64,000 nucleotides of DNA from Blasia pusilla (lineage: Eukaryota; Marchantiophyta; Marchantiopsida; Blasiales): positions 9,734,001-9,798,000 of the forward strand of contig CM114274.1 of assembly GCA_050084515.1 (NCBI GenBank), in the 5' to 3' direction. Below, one piece after another: positions 39,866 to 55,621 of the stretch. The notes beneath the pieces were generated by a model, which was given only the letters and a program-made list of their open reading frames with translations, made no database searches and was not told the origin of the DNA. Every line of letters starts with the position of its first letter. Positions within the stretch are counted from its first letter, which is position 1. Made by a program: the position numbers and the translations under genes.

Positions 39866-42800
39866 TCATATGCATCTCTCGCCGAGCATGCTTGAACCAA
39901 GAGCATCACCAAATGTTTCGTGCAGGTGAGGTTCGTCTATCAAATTCGGCATCCACAAAGCATGTTCGGGTTCGAACACCTCGTTTAGATCAACCCTCAC
40001 CACGCCTAAGGGGATGTCTTTGGCATGGAACTTGTCTCTCCCACCAAAACCTGATATAACTCTCGACCCAAGCACCATCCTACTCAACTTTGGCTTGGTG
40101 AGTAATACGTGATCACCAATTCAGTAGCTAAAAAAATACACAGGCATTTAGTTAGTACCAATTCAAATTCTTTCCACATGCATTTGCACCATTAATCTGA
40201 AAATAAAAACTGCTATGATATACCATTTTGAAAGACCATCCCCATTTCGAAGATGACGTGAAAAGTTCACAAGTCCTAGACGACCATTTGATTTATCCAC
40301 AACAAGAATTATCGATTGTCGTCATATAAACCTTGAATAGAAGAGGCCATTATAGATGAGATAAATTACCTTAGTTATTTTCTTAGATGGGCCTGATCTG
40401 ATTTCACTTTCTCGCTCATTCAAACCATCGATTGTAGCCTAGACTTGTCTTTTGGATGGTGATGATTTGGCTTGGCTATCCATACTCACGTTTTCTGCAC
40501 ATTATGCACGACAAAGTCCATTGAAGGTTGTAGGAAGAAATGAGTTTTGTTTCGTGGATAGTTTGAAAACTATGCCACAGATAAATTCATTATGCCAAGG
40601 ATGACATACTTACGAGTGATTCGAGTATCACCCCTCTGCACTTTCGTGGAACTTCTCCTTTTGTTGCTCCGTTCGCACTTCAACAAACAACCCAAGTATT
40701 GAGAAATGAATTGTAAAACCAGATTCTTCACTTCAACAAGTAATTATATTATACGACCCTACATGTAGTGAAGCTAAACTCTCTACTTACCACCAGATTG
40801 TGTAGTTGGCATTGCCTCTTTTTGTGTGGAGATCTTCCTCTTCCCTAATTTTCCGGTGAGATGTTGGTATAGGTTCAACACTGATCGTAAGTTACTCAAA
40901 ACAAAGAAAGTCACTTGTGAAATGCTCATGCTAGAAAGGACAAGTAGTTATAACCATTGAAAACCAAGGGCGGAAGAATGAGAATGGGCTACCTAATGTG
41001 AGTTTCTCATGTGTTGTTGCATATGGTTGAGAATTGGATGGCGGGGAACTAGAAATCTGGTGTGGTGTTGAAGACACATCCTTTGAAGTAAGTTTGGACA
41101 CCATTTCCATGAGTACACTTAATGCCTTGTTCTACTGCGTTCCATCCGCAACTTCACATCATCCAAATCTGCGCTCCACTTCTTTTCCACTTCTTCCAAT
41201 TGAATAGTGACTCTAGATTCCATACTGCATATATAATCCAACGATCAATTAGGTACCAAAAAAATATGGTTTTGCAATTACACACTTAGATACAATCATG
41301 ATACTAACACCATAATTCAACATGATTAAGGATATGATATTAACTCCATGACCCAATCAGATGAAGGTCATAATACTAGCCATGTCAAGCCAACGGGTAA
41401 GAAAAGAGTTAAGCATTTACATTTACCGATGAACTCAATTGTGTGAAACCTGGTTGCTTAGGCAACTCGCTTCTCTCCGTATATTCTAGCCCCGTGCCCA
41501 AGGACTCCTTTGAGGTACGTTGTTGCACCTGCACATGCTCCTTAAATACATAAATTATGAAATTCATGCATGTGAAAGGATTCATTGCAAATATGGAAAT
41601 GAAGCAATAATGGAAGTTTTCTACCATTATATAACTTTAGCAAGAAAACTAGGGAATGCCAAGATGACTTACATCAAGTCCATCTAAACCTGCACGGCCG
41701 GAGAAATTTAAAGTCTGGACCTTGGCCCTTGCTCGAGCCATCTTTTCTGCCTTCATTTTTCCTTCCTCGGAGAGCCAATAATCTACTAATCGATTCCATG
41801 ACTCCTCATTGGTATCGGTGACATGGGACGCTCGATGAGCCCTATGTAATGTCCAATAGTTCTTAACATTGATCGCTCGGTTTTCAATAGTTGTGCTATT
41901 TTTTTCTTCATGAAATCAAGTTTAAAGAGATGATGCACCCACATATGTGTATGCCTCAAGGATATGATTCTCAAGCAGACCATGTTGATAGAATTCTGTT
42001 TACCAATCTCAATACATGATAAGTCCAAGTACCTCATCACCCATACCTTCAATTCATTTAGCCAAGGCTCATAACCAGGAAACTCTAGGCGACGGAATAC
42101 CATTTGGCATGAGCTCACATCTAGGTTTTAAGTTTTGCTCATTCCTAATGGAGACATCACGAGTCCACAAATCACGCTTTGTGCGACTCGCCGCGCTCTC
42201 CTACAAATATACCACCATCCCAATTCTCAGATATAAAAATATAGGGCCGACAATTATAAACTCACCAAATCATAATTATGTTGAACTATATTAACTATAA
42301 GACCAACTTATACTAGTAACAATTTCACACCTTTCATAATACAACAATCTATTTTAGTATAAATTTGCAAACTTGGAACCAAGTGAGAAGTCACCTTTAG
42401 ATGCACCTGCTTGCGGGGTCAAATTTTCTGATGGGCTTGGTGTTGTGCAAGATTGAGACCTACTACGGTATAATTCATCATCCGTATTCCCGTCGGCCAA
42501 TGGAGGTACCAATGGTGTTGGGGGCAGCGGTTGGGATGGCCCATGTCCCTTGTGTCCACAAAAGAAATACAATTAACTAGTTAGACTTCCAATTAATTGA
42601 ATTCCCGTGTGCAAAACAAGAAAGAACAGAATAGTAAGCCTGCTTACCCATGGGGGTGGGATGTTCATAGATGATTGAGCTCCATTGGTCCATGGTGGCT
42701 GAAATTGACTTCCATAACCCATCGGTGATTGCATCATCATTGGTACCCACCACGGCATCTGGCTTTGTGCCCATGGGGGTGGATGAGGGGGATATGCTTG

Positions 42801-42911
42801 CGAAGGCATTATGGGTTGTGATGGAGTTCCATCCATGGGCTGCACATGCAAGTAAATGGATGAATAAACTAAACTAGAGACCATTTGATGAGCAAAGATT
42901 AGTGAAGTCAT
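39866..42911 (-). pseudogene. Transposase_24 (Ptta/En/Spm, TNPA-like) second gene of the CACTA element
   Basis: Minus-strand coding blocks. 42911-42573 is Pro/Met/Gln-rich (PPPWAQSQMPWW, QFQPPWTNG). 42118-41660 contains HMWVHHLFKLDFMKKK and ESHGID-like sequence, then in frame VDYWLSEEGKMKAEKMARAR, ending before a GTAAG donor at about 41668. 40087-39866 has MVLGSRVISGFGGRDKFHAKD, VRVDLNEVFEPEHALWMPN and HETFGDALGSSM. The middle block and the G-x-V-I-S ... L-G-x-x-x-V-x-V ... D-A-L-G-S end are typical of plant Transposase_24 proteins. These bind subterminal repeats and work with TNP2. The exon structure is only partly clear, with at least one frameshift. Confidence 0.6.
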
Positions 42912-44041
42912 AATGACAGGCTTCTACCACTCAATTTATTACATACCAATCATACATATAGAGATAGTTGAATATTCCTCCATGTGTACAATTACATTAC
43001 CGCATCGTTTGTATTGGTGGAATTTCGTACACTTCCTTGTTTGGATGGTTTGATTGGACGCTCCTTTGCTTGTTTGGATGGTTCGATTGGACGCTCCTTC
43101 AAAATAGACATTTCGTTGTGAGTTAACACAGTCGTCATAATTCTGAAATCTGAAGAGAGTAGCAAAACAACAAGATGTGAAGAGAAAGTACCCTCCCATC
43201 CTCCAGCCACAAGTCGTCATCCTCTTCAGTCCCCAAGAAGTCCATCTCTAGGAGTGGATTATAATAGGGGTCTTTGGAATCACTATCTGAACAATCTTTT
43301 CGAATCTCCTCGGGATTACACTTTGGTTAGTGGCCTTCTCCTCCAACCGTAAGTCTGCGTCTTTGTGGAAGGGAAGGATTCCAAAATGGCAAAGGCTTGC
43401 GCTTATTCACAACCCTTGGAGCAACAAACCTTCAAAATATGATCACACAAATTTTGTCATATTTTCTAATGTACAACCACTATATGAACATGATACACTT
43501 GACCAAATAAAGCAAAAGAAAAAGATTATCCAAGATCATACTTACCAATCCTTCAACCCACCAAACAACTCCGCCTCTTTGGCCTTTTCTCTTTCACTCT
43601 ACGATTCCTTTCTTCTTCATATGGATTAGGACTTTGTTGAACATTATCTATACCATCCCAAGATGAACTCTGATTGATTCCACGTTCTCTTCAGTCATAT
43701 CGGTACACGTTCCAAGCGCCTCCCTCCCTCAGAGCGACAAGTTAGCAAGAATAACACCTAACTTGACGGCATTCGAGAGTTCTACTTGTTGCCGTGAGAG
43801 TTTCATTCCATTATGCCCAACAACACAAGAATTCACTTACATCCTCGTAACAAAAGTCAATTATTTGAATCATAAAAAAACACAATGATGAGTACCAAAG
43901 AAACAACTATGAATTAATCTAATCTGATTCTCGAGTTATTAGAGTCCGAATCAACATCTTCTATCATATCGCATACATGGATTATTGGCACATGTTGCAC
44001 ATCCACTCTAGCAGCTTTCCATCTCTACATCACTTAGGACT
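42912..44041. other. no gene recognised; between the two CACTA genes
   Basis: Short frames only. 43000-43110 contains a doubled segment (TTGTTTGGATGGTT then TGATTGGACGCTCCTT, twice, period about 36 bases), which may be part of the N-terminal coding region of the second gene. Confidence 0.4.
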
Positions 44042-47000
44042 CTAGCTCCTAAGGTACTTGCATCCTGGTAGATTCCCTGGTTCCATGCATGTGGCATGGA
44101 AGGTGGGCAAAACATTACAAGCTCCATCTAGCGACTCTAAGTCATCAAAATAAACTCTCCGAGCTCTAGCTTCCTTCCTCATTACCACTTTCCATCCTCC
44201 ACCCTCATCGGCATCTCCATAAAACACTTGTTGCACTTGTGATGGGAAAACAAATGGTGGTGGTCTAATGGCTCGCATGACCTCAAGTTGGCCAACAGAA
44301 AACCATCCTTATCTAATTTCATGGATCCTACTCTTGAATCCCAATTTGCTTTAACCCACCGCCCTCCCATTAGTATTATGGGTTGTTCTACAACCCCATA
44401 ATCAAGTAAGAGAATATCAACCAACACCCCAACGTATGAGTATAGACAATTCTGGTTGGAACTTTTTCATCAACAAATCGCACCTATTCCACTATCATAA
44501 GTGGAGAAGGGTGTCGCACCACTTGGCCCTTCTACCCTGAAGTGGTTTCCGTGAGGCTTTCATACTCTTGAATGACAATGCCCTACTATTAGGAGGTATA
44601 GCTAACGATAGTAGGTGAGCATCAGGATCTTTTGAGTTGTCAATTGCATCATGTGTAATGGCAAGGCTAATCCACTTTTCAAAAGGAATGTCTCTAACAT
44701 GACTGATATTTCTGTTCAATAACAATGTTAATGGTATTAGTACATTCTTTTGTATTTAATGTGTCAATCAAAAATACACTTTGAGAGTCCGAAAAACTAT
44801 AACCTTGAAAAGCATATATTGAGAGTTTTACCTTTGCCAATCAACCATGACCTCAGATTATGCAACACATAATGATGTGCTAAGTTGATCATTTCTCGAA
44901 AGTCGAATCGAGTGCCTGCACCTTCTAGCTCCTCACCAACGACCCGCTCTTCCTCCCCATCATCCCACACTCGCGTCCCGCACGTCTTCAAACCTTTTCA
45001 TATACTCACCACAAACCCTAATGCCTCGCCCTTCACATACCCTTTTGCCATACATCCCTCTGGTCTAGCTTTAGACCGTACATATTTCTTCATGTACCCC
45101 ATATATCGCTCCATTGATACATCCATCGACATGCTACTGGCCCACACATGTCCAACTCTTCTACGACATGAATCAACAAATGTGTCATCACGTCGAAGAA
45201 AGATGGAGGGAAGTGCATTTCAAACAGACAAAGGGTTATGGCAGTCTCTTCCAAGAGTTTGTCAAATAAAGCTGGATCATACACCTTTGTACACACCATT
45301 CTAAAAATGCCGGATAATCTAATAACCACCATTCTCACGTGGTCTTTCAAAAGACCACGGATGCAATAAGGAAGGACTTTTGAATGAAGACATGGTAATC
45401 ATGTGATTTCATATTGCCCAATTTTCGATTAACCACATGCTTGGAGAGTTCTCCACAATATCCAGATGGCACTTTCAAGTTTTGAATCCTCGAAAGGAAA
45501 GTGTTCAAGTCATGGGGAGATAGACAATAATCGGAAACTGGTTTAAGCAAAACTTGGGGTTTACTAGGATGGGGTTGCAACCACAAATGGGATCGAATCC
45601 CACGGGCCTCCAGATCTCTCCTTACTTTCACAGTATCTTTCACTCCAAATAAGGTCTTGACTAGATTCTCAACGATATTCTTCTCAACGTGCATTACATC
45701 TAACGTATGGTGTATAAGCAAATTGTGATTGTATCGTCAAGGAAGCATGGACATCTCACAACTTCAACATGATAGCTAATATTCACAATCAAATCAAACA
45801 AAAGCTATCCTCCTCTATAGCCACTATTTCATAACATAAAGAATGGATAATCTGAGAGAAGGAGCAGGATACTCGCCAATATGGCAACGAATATAGTATA
45901 CTCAGCCTTTTCACCCCGATTCTCTTGTAGGGATCAGAGGGCCGTCTTTCGACCCCCACTCTCATCATATGCATGTTTTTCATTTGCCCATCCAATAATA
46001 TCTCGAAAGTAGTCTAGGCACGCGTGGTCTAAGTTTCGCACCGTTGAAGTGAGATCCATACCTGCGGGTCCTCCATGGATGGCTCAATGGGAGATATCGA
46101 CGATGACAACCGTATATGGGCTTGCCACAAGACTTTGAAAAATCAGAATCCACTCGAGGCCCGCATATAGTACATCCTAATTTTCCACCATGGCTCGCCT
46201 TGACTATAGTTCCGTATGCCGGGTAATCATTTATGGTCCATAGTAAGGTAGCCCTGAACATGAAGTTCCAACTTCCGCCTACCTTCCGGACGTCATGAAA
46301 TTGAACCCCTTTCCACAATTCTTGGAACTCTTCCACTAGAGGAAGCAAGTATGTGTCTATGTTTTTCCCATTTACACTTTCCTTTCTGGTATGATCAAAG
46401 AGAGCATCACAAAGAATTTTTTTTTGGAGCCAGGAGGCAAGTTATAATTAACAAGAAGCACGGGCCATTTGACCACTTAACTCGACTTGTCTGAAAATGG
46501 ATTCACTCCGCCCAAAGCTAGCCCAAACCTACAATTCCTCTTCTCCTCGGCAAAGTCCGGATATAAGTTGTCCATGTGGCGCCATGACTTGCAATCAGTG
46601 TATGTCTTACTAAGCTATCCTTGCTCGATTCAAGGGGCCCATGTTAACAATTCAGATAACGTCTTGCATCTAAACATACGTCTCATCCGAGGTATGACAG
46701 AAAATGCCTTAATACCTTACATGGTACCAACGTTCTACCCACACGTCCGAACCTTGGTTTCCCATAATAATGGACAGATCTCACTTCAGCCAAATCACCC
46801 CGGAATAAAACACATCCAGTGGACACGCATGGATACTTGTTGTAACCTAAGCCTAGTTTACCAATGAGTTTTTTTGCTACATAATAACTCGGTGGCACCA
46901 AGTTCCTCGCTATTTGGTAGGACCAACTTACAAAGGAGTTTCAGAAATTGGTCAATAGCTACATTTGGGACGCCATGGGTGGTTTGAATGTTAAATAGTA

Positions 47001-47704
47001 ACATGACAAAAGCCAAAATAGATGTTTTTGTCAGAGGGAACAAGGGTTTGCAAGCTTCAGCAAGCTCCTCATATTCATCTCCATGATTGAATGGTGGTTC
47101 TTCGCTTGATATTCCCGGTTCTAGTAATTCATCGATGAGAGAGATGTCTCTTGATTTCATCCTCGTGTATATGGTCGTATTTCTGGAAAATATCATTGAG
47201 CATTTTATGAACGTCAATGTGCTCGCTCTATATCCGCCATGGAAGATCTCTCCCTTCCATCCACATGGAAGGTGGGGCTGACTCCATTGTCTTATCCTCT
47301 TGGCTTCTTTTTTCAGCAAGATCATGCATAAGCCACTCTTCATCTGAAGAGTCCCATCCATCCCTAGATTTTGGCACTCGACAAAGCGCCCGAGCGTCCA
47401 TTTTTTCTCAAATGTGCTTCCACCTTGCCGATGGACAACGAGACCCACCCTTACGGTCATTGCACGGACACGCAATCTTTTACAACCCAAAGACACTAGC
47501 ACGTGTGCTTTCCCGTTGCCACAACTTGGAATCATGTGCCTTTACTCTAACTGGGTGGTTCAAATCCATTCTAAGGGGATTGGAAGTAGATTCCCGCAAA
47601 CTGTGAACTGAAACATTCCAAACACATCCAAAACCATGACATCTTGCCTCAATAACGAATTCCATAAACCATGGTGGTGAGCTATCATCTGAATGCATAC
47701 TCAC
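44042..47704 (-). pseudogene. TNP2-like (Transposase_21) CACTA transposase with DUF4218 and DUF4216 regions
   Basis: Minus-strand order follows plant CACTA transposases. An N-terminal region (47704-46858) includes SILAFVMLLFNIQTTHGVPN. Next is YVAKKLIGKLGLGYNKYPCV with CVLFRGDL (46901-46683), then a segment encoding RNCRFGLALGGVNPF on the strand opposite 46480-46560. The Transposase_21 core (46348-45980) has ATLLWTINDYPAYGTIVK and GKLGCTICGPRVDSDF. Then come HTLDVMHVEKNIVENLVKTL (45721-45347), CLFEMHFPPSFFDVMTHLLI with HVVEELDMCGPV (45350-45090, DUF4218) and a DUF4216 region (44991-44042). TNP2 cuts the element at its CACTA ends. Several stops and frameshifts make it a pseudogene. Confidence 0.85.
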
Positions 47705-48649
47705 GTGAAGTCAAGACAAGTATGATAAGGCACGTATACCTAACCTGGTTCTTATCTCGATGGAGATCTCAATCATCACTAACAATCCTCACCGATGCGG
47801 TCCAATGCTTCCAACGACATTCCTGAATGACAATTGTAACACACCCAAATTCAGATAATGACCCAGTCCTTTGATATGTACACTTCATCATGGCCCTCGT
47901 CTAATAAATGTTTCCAGCGAATCAGGTGTTGATGAATGCACAAGAGAACTGAATCTGGAGACATAATCTATGTGCCCCTTTCCTTAGTTGGGATCTTTTG
48001 TCCGATTGGAAATTGGTAAAACATAACTCGAACTGATTATTCATGTTTATCTATTGAGCTTTCTGCTTCAAAGAATGAGTTGGTTTCATCAAGATATCTA
48101 GTTTAATGCTCTACATTTAATCATGCGACTCGTTGGAAACTTTAACTTTTGTTTCAGGAGAAATTGGTGGAAAATCTTGAGTTATACCTGTAATAGAGTG
48201 AAGGGCCATGAAGACGAGGTGAGTAGACTACTTTTGAGGACACAAATCCCAATCAATCTTTTCGGCATGAAGTAGTTCTACTTGGACGCTTAAGATGAAG
48301 TAGTTCCCAAGAATTGACGCTTAATATTTCTCTGAATAGACAAGAATTAGGCGCAGCATTTTTCAATCTATCACTCGGACTCCAGCGCTCCCATCCCAGA
48401 CTTTACAAGGACATAGCTTTGAAAGGGTAAAATGATTTACATGATTCTATAGCTGATGTCATGTGTTTTGGGCAGAGCGCAAATGCAGCCGCCATTCTTT
48501 GAGAAGGAAAGAGAGAGTGAGGTAGTAGAATCTGAGCTCAAGAGAGTTAATGCACACTCAAGAGCACTCCGTGTAGCTCAAAGAAGACGCAGCGACTCAC
48601 GATAAAGGATGGATGGTCCGAGTGCACATGACTGGTGTGACTTCTGGTC
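47705..48649. other. no gene recognised
   Basis: Intergenic part of the CACTA element between the TNP2 start and the PPR-SMR-like pseudogene. No coding signature seen. Confidence 0.4.
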
Positions 48650-50752
48650 CTCGACGTGGGCATGCGGATGATGGGCAAGGTGAAACAAGACGTAACACCC
48701 TTGAAGTGGAGAATGAAGAATTATGCAAAGAATGTTTCATACCCTAAAACACCTTCACCTGGTCTACCATCGAACGAGCTTCTCAAGCAGAGAGCGGGTC
48801 CAAAGGCACTCAGATCATCAAGAAAATTCTCTCAAAGCACAACCGACTTTAATTGTTGGCATCCGAACAAAGAATTGGTAGAAGATCTTAGAAGCACAAT
48901 CAAAAGACTCAGAACGCCGGTTAGAATTGGAACAGAGACATTCCAAACATGAGTCGAGTTACAAAATAAATTAGCAAACATTCAGGGCCGTGAGTCCGAA
49001 CTTCAAAAGCGAGATAGTACTCTGCAAGAGCCGCTACAAGAGCAAGTCCGTCAGTCTAATGAGCAAAGAACTTGTCGCCAACAAAACAGAGGGCTTCTTT
49101 GAAAGTGTTGAACGACTCTACAAATGAACTTCAGAGTGAGCAAGCGTGCCAATGAACAAGTTGAAACGTTGAAGGAGCAAAATCACTCGTTATCCGAGAT
49201 CACAGAGCGAATCGTGAAATTAAGCGATGCTAGCACATCGTCGCAGAGCAAAGTGTACTATAATGCAAGCCGAGACGATTCTATTATCCTGATTGCAATG
49301 GTTGATTGCCTTGGCAAGGTGGGCAATTTCAGTCGCATGAAATCTATTTTTACAGATGAAAGAGAAGGGTTGTTCGTTGGACGTGGTTTTCTACACAAGA
49401 ATGATTGATATTTGTGGGAAGTGTGGTTACTATGAAAAAGCCGTTGAGTTCTATGATGAAATGGAGAAGGTTGAGTGGAGCCAAATATATTTACTTATAA
49501 CACTCTCATCAATTGCTTGGGAAAATATGGCAATCATACTCCTGCTTTGCTCACCAAATTGTTTTGTGAGATGCAAGAAAGCATGGTTGTGAGCCTAATG
49601 TAGTCACTTACAACACCCTCATAGATCTTTACTCTAAGGCAAGCAAACCAGAACTTAGCATGGAAATCTTCAGAAGCTACAAGCAAAGTATCCGGTATCC
49701 AGCCTGACTCGGTACTTTCATCACAATGATGGAAACTCTCAAAGTCGGGCAAGTACAAGAAGTTGAGAATATGTTTCGAAGAAGATGAAGGAAGTGGGCA
49801 TGATGTCGGCTTCAAAGATACAATATCTTGATTGATGTGGGGCAAAGCAGGTAACATTGAGAAGCTAAGTTTCGGCACAAGGACTTATTAGATTCAGGTT
49901 AACCCGGACTACGTCACTCTTAGAAGCATGATATCTACTTATTTAAGAGTGCATATGTATGATGTTGTGAAAACAGTCATTGATACTATGTCCACATTGG
50001 GCATCGCAGATTGACTCTAGCATGAGTGCAATACTCCTTCAACATTGCTCGGGGCTAGAACACCAGGAACATGTGGATGGTCTGGTTGAGTGTGCTAGCA
50101 AACACGAGACACCCGCTTATGCCTTTGTAATCGCCCCGATTGGATCTCAAGTGAGGACATCACAACATATTGTGAACGCTTCTTTGATTCTTTGCCATCG
50201 AGAAGAGAAGGATGGTAAATTAATGTTCCTTGATGCTTTGATCATGTTCCTCCACAATCTCGGATGCAAAGTGGAAGGGGGTGTGTCCGGGACTATCTTT
50301 GTTAGCCATGACTTCTTTCCTCAAGTCGTTACCATACAAACTACACCTAGTCATTGGTTTATGGACTTTCATACCATGTTAGTTGGGAGAGCATTAGTTG
50401 CCCTCACAAGGACGTTAGCCACATTCAGGGATGCTATGATTACGATTTAACTCGCACTGCGGATCAGGTCTTTATTATTACCGGTGGGGCAAAGGAAGCG
50501 TGGTGCTGGATGTTCAACATGATCAAACAAGCTGTCCAAGAGAAGTTGTATGCCCTCGGATCTCCTTTCTATGTGAGTGGGATGAACTTGGGTTGCTTTT
50601 TTTGCGAAGGGGAACCTTTTCTTGATTGGGTGCAGCTACTTACTCGACTAAGCTACCACTATGGATACAAGTTAATGCTACTCCTTGGGTCATCAAGTGA
50701 CGCAGAAAATCATCTTATTTCGTGCTACAAAGTTCACTTTTCGGACTTGTGA
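48650..50752 (+). pseudogene. PPR-SMR-like organelle RNA-binding protein pseudogene inside the CACTA element
   Basis: The first part (48656-49250) encodes charged coiled-coil-like sequence (ELQNKLANIQGRESELQKRD in one frame, EQVETLKEQNHSL in another) with no PPR character. From about 49260 the three frames together read successive 35-residue pentatricopeptide repeats: RDDSIILIAMVDCLGKVGNF; KGCSLDVVFYTRMIDICGKC with GYYEKAVEFYDEME; then PNVVTYNTLIDLYSKAS-like and VNPDYVTLRSMISTYLRVHM. The C-terminal part (50330-50640) resembles an SMR-type domain: SHWFMDFHTMLVGRALVALT, then VFIITGGAKEAWCWMFN and YALGSPFYVSG. Such proteins act on chloroplast or mitochondrial RNA. At least six frameshifts and no visible introns make it a pseudogene captured by, or inserted in, the transposon. 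Confidence 0.6.
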
Positions 50753-50902
50753 GTGTATCTTGATCATCTCTCGGTTGGATTTCCTCATCTCAGTATATAT
50801 TTTTGAGGGACCAAGTTTTGTCTACCTTCGATTGTGTCCACTTCTTTCATGTCCGTGTGCAAAATAAATTCCTAGAGTTTATCAGTACTACCTTGAGTGA
50901 TA

Positions 50903-50982
50903 TTTGCTTATGGAAGATAGACCATCCAGTTAAAATAGTTGTCCTCCTTTCTTAACTGGATGATCTACCTTCCATAAGCAAA
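50903..50982. repeat. near-perfect 31-bp foldback
   Basis: TTTGCTTATGGAAG followed by ATAGACCATCCAGTTAA (50903-50933) pairs with TTAACTGGATGATC followed by TACCTTCCATAAGCAAA (50952-50982), with two mismatches and an 18-base loop. It lies about 150 bases after the PPR-SMR-like pseudogene. It could be a small MITE remnant or a hairpin RNA precursor; nothing in the sequence decides between them. Confidence 0.7.
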
Positions 50983-53430
<2,448 letters not shown>

Positions 53431-53439
53431 AAAAACCTG

Positions 53440-55250
53440 CAAGAAATCTCACTCGAGAAAAATGGAAGGAGCACTAGGAACATTACTTGTAAGTTACTCC
53501 TCTTCCACTTTCTTGTTCATTTGATTTTCCTTATCCTCCAAAACAAGCCCATAAATCATGAAACTTGATCACACCATGCCCTTCACGTTAGGACCCAAGG
53601 GGAAAAAAATAAAACCCCAAATGCTTCTTGGGGTTTGGGAGTTAAAAATCAAAACCCTTAGCTCAGGTCTTCATTTTTAATGCAGCATGGAGAATTCTAT
53701 ATAAGATCTACACCTGTCCAAGTTCAAGAGGGCATGACCATCCACAAATTTCCAGGTTTAAGCTCCATCCAACGGTGGCATCAAATGATGAGTGGCGACA
53801 AAGGTGAAAAATGGAAGGAGGACTAGGAAAAAGACTTGTAAGTCACTCCTCTTCCACTTTCTCCTTCATTTGATGTTCCTTCTCCTCCAAAACAAGCCCA
53901 TAAATCATGAAACTTGATCACACCATGCCCTTCATGGTCGGGCCCCAAGGAAAAAAATAAAACCCCTCAACCAAGAGTCCCAAAAAAAAAAGAAACGGTT
54001 CCTAGATAGCCACCCCAACCCCACGAACACAGGGAAGAAGAAAAAACTTCAAATGATCACTCACACATTGAATAAAAAATCGTAATCACTAAATAAGGAC
54101 TTTGAGTTTTGGTACTAGCATAGAGGGTTATGGGATAGATCCGAACCGTTGCAATTGTGGAGGCATTAAATAACAAGGCAAGTGCCAACTTTCAAGACCA
54201 TCCAATGGTTGGAAGAAGAGTCAACACCATAATAACATGAAATTGCAACAAGGATTCGAAACAATCCTACTCAATGCCCTCTTCCCCCATCATGACAGTT
54301 CTTTTTCGACCCTTGCCCCTCAACGAGGGTTCCAAAAACCAAGGAAATTTTCCTACACCTAAATCCCAACCCCATAAACACAAGGCAAAAGAAAAAACTT
54401 CAAATGACCACTCACACATTGAATTAAAAATCGTAAACCCTAAATAAGGACTTTGATTTTTGGTACTAGCATGGAAGTTTAAGGGACAAATCTGAACCGT
54501 TGAGCGTGTGGAAGAATTTAATGGCAAGGCTTGTGCCAAGTTTCACCACCATCCAATGGTTGGAAGAAGAGTAAACACTATAGTAACATGAAATTGCAAC
54601 AATGACTTGAGACAATTCTACTCAATGCCATCATCCACTTGCATGACACCTCTTTTTCTACCCTCCCCCCTCAACCAGGAGTCGAAAAAAAAACAAGAAA
54701 AGGTTCCTAGATAGCCACCCCAACCCCACTTAACACAGGGAAGAAGAAAAAACTTCAAATGATCACTCACACATTGAATAAAAATCGTAATCCCTAAATA
54801 AGGACTTTGATTTTTGGTACTAGCATAGAGGGCTATGGGATAGATCCGAACGGTTGCAATTGTGGAGGCATTAAATAACAAGGCATGTGCCAACTTTCAA
54901 GACCATCCAATGGTTGGAAGAAGAGTCAACACCATAATAACATGAAATTGCAATAAGGATTCAAACAATCCTCGTTGAAATTGTGGAAGAATTTAATGCC
55001 TTCCCCCCATCATGACACCTCTTTTTCGACCCTCCCACCTCAACGAGGGGTCCGAACCTAAATCCCAAATGAACACAACAAGAAGAAAAACTTCAAATGA
55101 GAGAATTAATGCAAAGTCTTGTGCTTACTTTTATCACCATCTTATGGTTGGATGAAAATATATCTCCATGTTAACATGAAAATGACACAAGGACTCAACT
55201 CAACGAGGGTCAAAAAGAATGAGAGAATAATCCTACTCAAAATGGGAGCA
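53440..55250. repeat. tandem array with a period of about 355 bp, about five diverged units
   Basis: ATCCAATGGTTGGAAGAAGAG recurs at about 54209, 54551 and 54906. TCACTCACACATTG recurs near 54058, 54409 and 54765. AAACTTGATCACACCATGCC recurs near 53559 and 53908. Units are rich in poly-A patches and lack coding signatures. The array fills the space before the right subterminal region of the CACTA element. Confidence 0.75.
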
Positions 55251-55254
55251 TGAA

Positions 55255-55452
55255 ATCATTTAAACATATGAGTCGTTCTTTATGACTCATCTTTACTAGG
55301 CGAGTGAAACAAGTCGACTAAGCCGTGACTAGTGGGTATTGAAAACTTCTTTAGTCATAAGGAGATGACTCAATGAGTTGTACGACCCTAAATTTTATGA
55401 CTAAACCATTTAAGTACTAATTTGAGTCATTCTTTTGGTGAGTCATTTAAAG
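55255..55452. repeat. right subterminal repeats of the CACTA element
   Basis: Repeated ATGAGTCGT, TATGACTCAT, AGTCATAAGG, GACTAAACC and GAGTCATT motifs in both orientations. Closely similar in order to 23346-23580. Confidence 0.75.
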
Positions 55453-55485
55453 TCTAGTCATAAAAACCACCCATTTCTTCTAGTG
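55453..55485 (-). repeat. right terminal inverted repeat of the CACTA element
   Basis: Ends CCATTTCTTCTAGTG. Its reverse complement starts CACTAGAAGAAAT, identical to the left end for 13 bases and similar further in. Confidence 0.92.
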
Positions 55486-55621
55486 ATGTGTGAGATAGGA
55501 CTAGGGTGCTAGCGTCCGGATTCCTTGATAGCGCAGGGTGGACGAGGCTCGATATGCCGATGTAGATTGAGGAGTGGAGTTTTAGGCCGAGTGTGCCGTT
55601 TTTACTAATCTTTATTTTTGT
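55486..55621 (+). mobile_element. 3' LTR of gypsy copy C, right part after the CACTA
   Basis: Starts with the duplicated ATG, then GTGAGATAGGACTAGG and GTGCTAGCGTCCGGATTCC as in the 5' LTR (29665-29700). It continues with GATATGCCGATGTAGATTG and a TTTTTACT end-region shared with LTR D (9795-9845). Confidence 0.8.
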
